A stretch of DNA of 12,242 nucleotides, taken from positions 1 through 12,242 of the forward strand of contig JAJYMF010000287.1 of assembly GCA_021787175.1 (NCBI GenBank), written 5' to 3'. This stretch comes from Pseudomonadota bacterium (GTDB lineage Bacteria; Pseudomonadota; Gammaproteobacteria; Xanthomonadales; Rhodanobacteraceae). Of this stretch, positions 6,504-12,242 are shown piece by piece (position 1 is the stretch's first letter; each line of letters starts with the position of its first letter). The notes beneath the pieces were generated by a model. The model saw nothing but the letters and a program-made list of their open reading frames with translations, was not told the DNA's origin and did no database searches. The position numbers and the translations under genes were made by a program.

Positions 6504-7286
6504 ATGAGCGGATTCAGCCTGCAGCGCGGCAGCGTGCCGCTGCTGGTGAGCCTGCCGCACGACGGCACCGAATTGCCGGCGGCGCTGGCCGCGCGCATGA
6601 CGTCCGCCGCGCGCGCGCTGCCCGACACCGACTGGTTCGTCAGCCGGCTGTACGCGGTTGCGCGCGAGCTGGGCGCCAGCGTGCTGAAGCCGTCGTGGTC
6701 GCGCTACGTGGTCGATCTCAACCGGCCGCCCGACGGCGCGGCCTTGTATCCGGGCCGCTTCGAGACCGGCATCTGCCCGCTGCGCACCTTCGCCGGCGAG
6801 CCGATCTACGGTGCCGGCAACGATCCCGACACTGCCGAGATCGCCGCGCGCGTCGCGCAGTACTGGCAGCCGTATCACGCCGCGCTCGCCGCGGAACTCG
6901 AACGCCTGCAGGCCGCGCACGGGCGCGTTCTGCTCTGGGATGGACACTCCATTCGCGGCGAGCTGCCGCAGTTGTTCCCGGGTGCGCTGCCCGATCTCAA
7001 TCTGGGCACCGCGGACGGCGCCAGCTGCGGTTCCGGTCTGGCGCTGGCGCTGGCCCACACGCTGGCTGCGCAGTCGGCGTACACGTTCGTCATCAACGGC
7101 CGCTTCAAGGGCGGTTACATCACGCGCCATTACGGCCGGCCCGACCAGGGCATCCATGCGGTACAGCTGGAGCTGGCGCAGCGCACCTATCTCGACGAGG
7201 CGACGGCGCACTGGGACGCCGCCCGCGCGACGGCCCTGCAGGGTCTGTTGCGGCGCCTGCTCGAAACCGGATTGGCGGCGCTGTGA
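6504..7286 (+). CDS. hutG: N-formylglutamate deformylase (HutG-type amidohydrolase)
   Basis: The enzyme hydrolyses N-formyl-L-glutamate to glutamate and formate, the last step of the five-step histidine-degradation route. At 260 residues it has about the normal family length. Visible features are the N-terminal LLVSLPHDGTELP (His19, Asp20, putative metal-site region), the substrate-region RYVVDLNRPPDG, LLWDGHSIRGELP (about 149-161) with the D-x-H-S core, and the C-terminal GGYITRHYGRPDQGIHAVQLELAQRTYLDE typical of the family. No other hut gene lies in the window, so it may be an orphan or act on other N-formyl amino acids. The ATG at 6504 was chosen; a GTG at 6498 is an alternative and neither has a strong ribosome binding site. 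It follows the DUF2892 gene by 8 nt. Confidence 0.88.
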   Translation: MSGFSLQRGSVPLLVSLPHDGTELPAALAARMTSAARALPDTDWFVSRLYAVARELGASVLKPSWSRYVVDLNRPPDGAALYPGRFETGICPLRTFAGEPIYGAGNDPDTAEIAARVAQYWQPYHAALAAELERLQAAHGRVLLWDGHSIRGELPQLFPGALPDLNLGTADGASCGSGLALALAHTLAAQSAYTFVINGRFKGGYITRHYGRPDQGIHAVQLELAQRTYLDEATAHWDAARATALQGLLRRLLETGLAAL

Positions 7287-7310
7287 AGACGCACAACGAA
7301 TGCGGGAATT

Positions 7311-7346
7311 CTGAACAGCCGCGCGCAAACGGCCGCGTGCGTTCAG
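7311..7346 (+). terminator. Hairpin downstream of hutG
   Basis: CTGAAC (7311-7316) and GTTCAG (7341-7346) pair perfectly and enclose a GC-rich interior with a GCCG/CGGC stem. It lies 25 nt after the hutG stop and about 100 nt before the next gene. It lacks a T-tract, so it is a weak terminator or mRNA-end stabiliser at best. Confidence 0.27.
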
Positions 7347-7443
7347 CTGTGGGAAGGGCGGCGCGGGGCAGTGTTCATGCGCCGCGTCGCCAGTGGCCAT
7401 CCGGCCCGGTCAGCGGCCTAACTTTCACGACGAGGTGAGTTCC

Positions 7444-7761
7444 ATGCGCAAGATCGCGATCACGACCCTGCTGGCGGGTGGGCTGTTGCTGTCGGCGGGC
7501 GCTTTCGCCCAGGGTGCGGCGCAGTCCGAGCCGGCCAAGCCGGCGTCTGCCCATGAAATGAAGCACGAAATGAAGCATGAAACCAAGCACCAGGAAATGA
7601 TGGAATCAAAGCACAAGGAAATGATGGAGAAGAAGCACGAGAAAAAGATGGACCACAAGAAGACCTGGCACCACAAACAAGCCATGCACCACGAGACGAA
7701 GAAGACCCAGCATCACGAAATGAAGAAGGCCGAGCCGGCACCGGCCAAGAGCGGCGGCTGA
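7444..7761 (+). CDS. Secreted His/Met/Lys/Glu-rich repeat protein, probably metal-binding
   Basis: This 105-residue precursor has a clean Sec signal peptide (MRKIAITTLLAGGLLLSAGAFA, cleavage after AFA). The roughly 83-residue mature part has 13 histidines and 9 methionines, many lysines and glutamates, and no cysteine. It starts with a 4-residue repeat (HEMK, HEMK, HETK from residue 37), then two 8-residue units (EMMESKHK, EMMEKKHE), then HH pairs (TWHHK, AMHHE, TQHHE), and ends PAPAKSGG. Such His/Met-rich, low-complexity periplasmic proteins often bind copper, nickel or zinc; that is inference by composition. It resembles the loose class of small exported MxKDx-repeat proteins without matching their motif. 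GAGGTGA lies 5 nt before the ATG. It is monocistronic, ended by a strong terminator 29 nt downstream. The repeat region is markedly more AT- and purine-rich than its surroundings. Confidence 0.87.
   Translation: MRKIAITTLLAGGLLLSAGAFAQGAAQSEPAKPASAHEMKHEMKHETKHQEMMESKHKEMMEKKHEKKMDHKKTWHHKQAMHHETKKTQHHEMKKAEPAPAKSGG
7552..7641 (+). repeat. In-frame tandem repeats inside the His/Met-rich protein gene
   Basis: Three 12-nt units encode HEMK, HEMK and HETK (7552-7587). Two consecutive 24-nt units (7594-7617 and 7618-7641) encode EMMESKHK and EMMEKKHE. Both unit sizes are multiples of three, so slippage would change repeat number without breaking the frame. Confidence 0.7.
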
Positions 7762-7789
7762 CAGCAGCGCGCCACGGTCGCAGCCATAG

Positions 7790-7818
7790 CCCCGGTCGGA
7801 TTCCCGGCCGGGGTTTTT
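7790..7818 (+). terminator. Strong Rho-independent terminator
   Basis: CCCCGG (7790-7795) and CCGGGG (7808-7813) pair, with further GC pairing possible inside, and are followed directly by TTTTT (7814-7818). It lies 29 nt past the stop of the His/Met-rich gene and 16 nt before the end of the convergent minus-strand gene. It has a T-run only on the plus strand. Confidence 0.85.
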
Positions 7819-7833
7819 GCATCCGCGATTCGC

Positions 7834-9240
7834 TCACTGACTGACCGAATGCACGCGATCGCGGGAACATCGATGTTCGCGGTAGGTATCGGGCGGCGCG
7901 CCGCCGGTCGGCGGCGGCTGCGCCGCGACGCGCGCCGCCTCGCGCAGCAGGACGTGATCGTCGAGGTCGCGCGCGCTCAGCCGGTAGCGCCCGGGCCGCA
8001 GCCAGAGCTGGCGCACCTCGCCGGGGCAGTCGAGCACCAGCCGATCGGCCGGGATCGAATCCGGGCCCTCATCACGGTAGCGTGCATCGATCAGGCAGGG
8101 AAAGTGGTCCATGCACAGTCCGTCGCCGATCTGATACGGAGAGCGCAGGCTGCCGAGACTGAGCCAGGTCGGGCGGCCGCGCACCAGCAGCTCCTGCGGG
8201 AAGAACACGCTGACGTCATAGGCGCCCGGACGCAGTGACCACGGCGCGCCCGCGGCGTTCTCGAACACGATCGGCTGCGCCGGATGCAGCGCGGCGATCA
8301 CCGCACTCCAGGTCGGCTGGTCGTCGCTGGCGTTGATGTGGCCGAACAGCATGGTCTGCTCGATCGCCAGCGGATCGATGCCGGAGATCCGCATGAAGTG
8401 CTCGGCCATCGACTGGCCGCCAAGGAACACGCCCTGCTTCTGGATGTGCGCATAGCCGGCGTTGACCACCAGGCGCGCGCCGGGATGGTCCTTGATCGCG
8501 CGATCGTAGAGGTTCTGCGCCTGCTCGCGTTCGCGCGCATCGCCGGTGGCGTCGGACTCGGCCTCGTAGGCGACCACGCGATAGCCCAGCCTGAGCGCCG
8601 TGCGCACCAATTCGGCATAGATCGGCTCCTCGGTGTAGAAGCCGGTCGCGCGGACGGGATAGCCGCGCTTGGCCAGCGCCGGCATGTCGCTGTGGTAGAG
8701 CGTCTCGGCGGCGAAGGTGTTGAAGCCCTCGGCGCGCAGTTTCGCCAGCAGCTGCACGGTCAGCGTGCGCGTGATCGGCGCGCTGTGGTTCTCGTTGAAG
8801 AAGACCGCCTTGCGGTCCTTGGCCAGCGCGGCGATCGCGTCCAGCGCCGGCAGCGCGTGCCAGCGCGGGTCGGCCAGGGGCGAGGGCGCGTCGCCGGGCA
8901 GGGCCGGCTGGGCGATCGAGAAGCTGCGCTCGGCGGCCACGTAGTCGCCAATGTAGGTCTGATACCAGCTGACGTACTGGCTGAAGATGGCGTGGAACGC
9001 CGCGCCCTTGTCGCCGTCGTAGGCATTGCGCATCAGCTGGTATTGTGCCAGCAGCCCTTGCGCCCTCTTCGCCTGATCGAAGATCTGCTCGGACTTGTTG
9101 AAGGCGGCGATCTGCTCGGCCTGCCACTGCGCCGGCGTCGGTTGCGTGTCCTGTGCGGCGGCGCCGGATGCGCAGCAGGCGAGCATCAGCATCCCGCAGA
9201 AGGGCAGCGTCCACGCGGCCTGGCTCAGACGCAACGGCAT
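7834..9240 (-). CDS. Exported ChaN/erythromycin-esterase-like protein of unknown substrate
   Basis: This is a 468-residue exported protein. The leader ends LMLACCASGAAAQ, read either as a lipobox (Cys21) or as a signal-peptidase I site after AAA. Residues about 40-115 form a helical segment. The core follows: AVFFNENHSAPITRTLTVQLLAKLRAEGFNTFAAETL (about 145-181) and ARLVVNAGYAHIQKQGVFLG (about 255-274). The E-x-H pair (Glu150, His152), the later Glu179 and the GYAH histidine (265) reproduce the pattern of the ChaN/EreA/TraB-TIKI fold, where haem binding, esterase or metallopeptidase activities occur. The last 150 residues form a separate, probably beta-rich domain with three cysteines (GDGLCMDHFPC and LDCPGE) that I do not recognise. 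GGAG lies 11 nt before the ATG. A TAGACT -10-like site lies upstream. Function is unassigned. Confidence 0.75.
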   Translation of the reverse strand: MPLRLSQAAWTLPFCGMLMLACCASGAAAQDTQPTPAQWQAEQIAAFNKSEQIFDQAKRAQGLLAQYQLMRNAYDGDKGAAFHAIFSQYVSWYQTYIGDYVAAERSFSIAQPALPGDAPSPLADPRWHALPALDAIAALAKDRKAVFFNENHSAPITRTLTVQLLAKLRAEGFNTFAAETLYHSDMPALAKRGYPVRATGFYTEEPIYAELVRTALRLGYRVVAYEAESDATGDAREREQAQNLYDRAIKDHPGARLVVNAGYAHIQKQGVFLGGQSMAEHFMRISGIDPLAIEQTMLFGHINASDDQPTWSAVIAALHPAQPIVFENAAGAPWSLRPGAYDVSVFFPQELLVRGRPTWLSLGSLRSPYQIGDGLCMDHFPCLIDARYRDEGPDSIPADRLVLDCPGEVRQLWLRPGRYRLSARDLDDHVLLREAARVAAQPPPTGGAPPDTYREHRCSRDRVHSVSQ

Positions 9241-9309
9241 CGGCGCGACTCCGGGCGACGGTTCGTGCCGAGTCTAGCCGCACCGGGATGCCCCGGCATG
9301 AGCCGGCGG

Positions 9310-10017
9310 TCAGGCTCCGAAATCGAGCCCCGCGGTCAGCCGCTGTTGTGCGCGCTCATAGGCTTGTGCCAGCGCGCCGGGGCTGTCCACGTCCATGCCG
9401 AGGTCGCGCAGACGGCCGTCGAACAGGCTGTAGATCCAGCCATGCACGGTGAGCGGCTGGCCGCGCTCCCAGGCGTCCTGCACCGTGGTGGTCTGGCAGA
9501 CGTTGACGGCCTGCTCGATGACGTTCAACTCGCACAGGCGGGCGTGGCGCAGGCTGGGCAGGTCGAGTTCGGCCAGCGCTGCGCGGTGTTTGTGCATCAC
9601 ATCGCCGACGTGGCGCAGCCAGTTGTCGGCCAGACCCACGCGGCGCTCTTCCAGCACCGCCTGCACGCCGCCGCAGCCGTAATGGCCCACGACCATGACG
9701 TGCTCGACCTTGAGCACGTCGATCGCGAACTGCAGCACGCTCAGGCAGTTGAGATCGGCGTGCACCACCACGTTGGCGACGTTGCGATGGACGAACACCT
9801 CGCCCGGCGGCAGATCGACGATCTCGTTGGCCGGCACGCGGCTGTCGGAGCAGCCGATCCACAGGTACTTGGGCGCCTGCTGCTGCGACAGCCGCTTGAA
9901 GAAACCCGGATCGTGCGCGTGCAGGCGCTCGGCCCAGCGGCGATTGTTCTCGAGCAGGTCGGTGAGCGTGTTCACGGCGGATGGTGCTCTCGGAATGGGG
10001 GCAGCGGTTGCCGCCAT
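9310..10017 (-). CDS. can: Beta-class carbonic anhydrase
   Basis: The enzyme interconverts CO2 and bicarbonate in the cytosol, supplying bicarbonate for carboxylation reactions. It matches E. coli Can along its length. Zinc ligands are all visible: Cys56 and Asp58 in WIGCSDSRVP, His112 and Cys115 in VVGHYGCGGVQ. Asp58 and Arg60 form the usual beta-class dyad. HRNVANVVVHADLNCLSVLQ and CELNVIEQAVNV are also characteristic. It is 235 residues from the ATG at 10017. The alignment with E. coli Can begins at VNTLTDLLENNRRW, so a GTG start at 9975 (GAGAG about 13 nt upstream) is quite possible. It starts 5 nt after the asnS stop, so the two form an operon. Confidence 0.94.
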   Translation of the reverse strand: MAATAAPIPRAPSAVNTLTDLLENNRRWAERLHAHDPGFFKRLSQQQAPKYLWIGCSDSRVPANEIVDLPPGEVFVHRNVANVVVHADLNCLSVLQFAIDVLKVEHVMVVGHYGCGGVQAVLEERRVGLADNWLRHVGDVMHKHRAALAELDLPSLRHARLCELNVIEQAVNVCQTTTVQDAWERGQPLTVHGWIYSLFDGRLRDLGMDVDSPGALAQAYERAQQRLTAGLDFGA

Positions 10018-10022
10018 GATGT

Positions 10023-11423
<1,401 letters not shown>

Positions 11424-11472
11424 CGCTTGAAACTCCGTCGCGGGCGCCGCATCTCGACGCTGCCAGCCGGCG

Positions 11473-11478
11473 ATCATA
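11473..11478 (-). promoter_or_regulatory. Candidate -10 element for the asnS-can operon
   Basis: On the minus strand TATGAT (5/6 to consensus) lies 49 nt before the asnS start codon. No good -35 was found at 16-18 nt. A plus-strand TACACT at 11499-11504 could be the -10 for iscA, so the 104-bp divergent region probably carries both promoters back to back. Confidence 0.38.
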
Positions 11479-11527
11479 GTCGAAGGCCTGCGTCGTACTA
11501 CACTGGACCAGTCACCGAGCCTGCCTG

Positions 11528-11872
11528 ATGTTGCCCATGAGCATCCGCCTCACCACCAGCGCCCGCGATCGCATGCAGGCATTTCTCGCACAGTCCCCCG
11601 CGGCTGCGGCGGTGCGTTTCGGCGTCAAGCGCACCGGCTGCTCGGGATTTGCCTACACCGTCGATCTGGCCGAGCAGGTGCGCGCCGACGACCGCGTGTT
11701 CGACCTTGACGGTGTGCGCGTGGTGGTCGATGCCGCCAGCCTGCCGCTGGTGGACGGCACCGTGATCGATTTCCGCCGCGAAGGGCTCAACGCCAGCTTC
11801 GCTTTCCACAATCCGCAGGCCACCGGCGCCTGCGGCTGCGGCGAGAGCTTCACCGTCGAACCCGCGGCCTGA
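11528..11872 (+). CDS. iscA: A-type iron-sulfur carrier protein IscA
   Basis: This small cytosolic carrier receives Fe-S clusters from a scaffold and passes them to apoproteins. The three ligand cysteines are present in VKRTGCSGFAY and ACGCGESF. Counted from the Met at 11537 they fall at Cys35, Cys99 and Cys101, identical to E. coli IscA. LVDGTVIDFRREGLNASFAFHNP also follows IscA rather than ErpA or SufA numbering. The stretch is 114 residues from the ATG at 11528 (GAG 9 nt upstream) or 111 from 11537; homologues favour the second. No iscS, iscU or hsc gene lies in the window, so it stands apart from any isc cluster, between asnS and rpsF. Confidence 0.93.
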   Translation: MLPMSIRLTTSARDRMQAFLAQSPAAAAVRFGVKRTGCSGFAYTVDLAEQVRADDRVFDLDGVRVVVDAASLPLVDGTVIDFRREGLNASFAFHNPQATGACGCGESFTVEPAA

Positions 11873-11890
11873 CCCGATCGACCGGACCGC

Positions 11891-11917
11891 GGAAACTCTG
11901 ATCGGATCAGCGTTTCC
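11891..11917. terminator. Long hairpin between iscA and the rpsF promoter
   Basis: Outer arms GGAAAC/GTTTCC and inner arms CTGAT/ATCAG pair perfectly with one mismatched position between them and a 3-nt loop (11 pairs). It lies 18 nt after the iscA stop, so termination is the simplest reading, although no T-run follows. It ends 1 nt before the rpsF -35 element, so it could also be an operator. Confidence 0.5.
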
Positions 11918-11918
11918 C

Positions 11919-11948
11919 TTGCGACGAACCCCTCGACCTCGCTATAGT
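11919..11948 (+). promoter_or_regulatory. Sigma-70 promoter of rpsF
   Basis: TTGCGA (11919-11924, 4/6) and TATAGT (11943-11948, 5/6) are separated by 18 nt. The transcript would start near 11955, giving an 84-nt leader before rpsF. This is the best promoter match in the window and sits before a ribosomal protein gene, where a strong promoter is expected. Confidence 0.7.
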
Positions 11949-11955
11949 TGCGAGT

Positions 11956-12020
11956 TCCTGCGCGCGCGCAGGACCTTGCCTCACCGCCCTGCGGGAGGCT
12001 GCCATCCCCGCAAGGGGTGA
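11956..12020 (+). promoter_or_regulatory. Structured rpsF leader, candidate S6:S18-responsive element
   Basis: Three stem-loops can form in the untranslated leader. The first is a perfect 18-nt palindrome at 11956-11973 (core GCGCGC). The second pairs GCCT (11978-11981) with AGGC (11996-11999) and CCC (11987-11989) with GGG (11993-11995), leaving the one-sided bulge CACCG (11982-11986). The third is CCCC-gcaa-GGGG (12006-12017) with a GNRA tetraloop. rpsF leaders in many bacteria carry a hairpin with a conserved CCG in a bulge that binds the S6:S18 complex and represses translation; the second hairpin fits that description as I remember it. CCTTGC (11974-11979) can instead pair with GCAAGG (12010-12015), a possible switch. 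Confidence 0.5.
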
Positions 12021-12038
12021 CACCCACAAGGAGACACC

Positions 12039-12242
12039 ATGCGTCACTATGAAGTCGTTTTCATGGTCCATCCGGACCAGAGCGAGCAGGTTCCGGCGAT
12101 GATCGAGCGCTACAAGGCGCTGATCGAGGCCGACGGCGGCAAGATCCACCGCCTCGAGGACTGGGGCCGCCGGCAGCTGGCCTACGGCATCGAGAATCTC
12201 GCCAAGGCCCATTACGTGCTGATGAACATCGAGTGCGGCCAG
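12039..12242 (+). CDS. rpsF: 30S ribosomal protein S6 (partial, 3' end outside window)
   Basis: The first 68 residues, MRHYEVVFMVHPDQSEQVP onward, match S6 including the GGKIHRLEDWGRRQLAYGIENLAKAHYVLMNIEC stretch that forms the central sheet. S6 pairs with S18 on the platform of the small ribosomal subunit. AAGGAG lies 5 nt before the ATG. In this group rpsF usually leads an operon with rpsR and rplI, which would lie past the right edge. The stop codon is not in the window. Confidence 0.97.
   Translation, partial: MRHYEVVFMVHPDQSEQVPAMIERYKALIEADGGKIHRLEDWGRRQLAYGIENLAKAHYVLMNIECGQ

Noticed and set aside
7552..7641. The tandem repeats as a CRISPR-like array
   Set aside because: Units are contiguous codon multiples without spacers and encode a regular peptide repeat inside an exported protein.
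7425..7685. A hydrophobic, Cys/Phe/Ile/Ser-rich open frame antisense to the His/Met-rich gene
   Set aside because: It is the mirror of the Lys/Glu/His/Met repeats; it has no ribosome binding site and the plus-strand gene has a signal peptide, a binding site and a terminator.

Overview
This is ordinary chromosomal DNA from a GC-rich gammaproteobacterium, most plausibly of the Xanthomonadales/Lysobacterales (Rhodanobacteraceae- or Xanthomonadaceae-like). The placement is inferred from base composition, from a LasB-type protease relic, and from an IscA whose cysteine spacing matches E. coli. I see no phage, transposon, CRISPR array, tRNA or rRNA gene. About half the genes are housekeeping. The rest is accessory, with two clear cases of gene decay.

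Layout. Positions 1-489 (-) hold the start of a SAM-dependent methyltransferase cut by the window edge. Positions 582-1598 (-) hold a decayed pseudolysin/thermolysin-family (M4) secreted protease with one large internal deletion and two single-base insertions. A small AT-rich divergent region follows, then an MFS carboxylate/lactate-type transporter (1809-3041, +). Its stop codon overlaps the start of a short-chain dehydrogenase of which only 33 codons remain. slyD (3191-3688, +) follows with its own promoter. Convergent to it are an NlpC/P60 lipoprotein (3824-4312, -) and an unrecognised 95-residue protein (4436-4723, -).

The middle carries a DadA-like FAD amino-acid dehydrogenase (4961-6217, +), a DUF2892 membrane protein (6295-6495, +) and an N-formylglutamate deformylase (6504-7286, +). 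The spacing allows one transcript, with a loose theme of amino-acid catabolism feeding glutamate. Next is a secreted protein very rich in His, Met, Lys and Glu (7444-7761, +), closed by a strong intrinsic terminator. Convergent to it is a large exported protein of the ChaN/EreA-like fold (7834-9240, -).

The right end is housekeeping. asnS and a beta-carbonic anhydrase gene (can) form a tight minus-strand pair. iscA diverges from asnS. Finally comes the rpsF promoter, a structured leader that looks like an S6:S18-binding autoregulatory element, and the first 68 codons of ribosomal protein S6.

No wholly new multi-gene system is evident. The items most worth a second look are the His/Met-rich repeat protein, the two-domain ChaN/EreA-like exported protein, the structured rpsF leader, the multi-lesion M4 protease relic and the truncated dehydrogenase coupled to the transporter.
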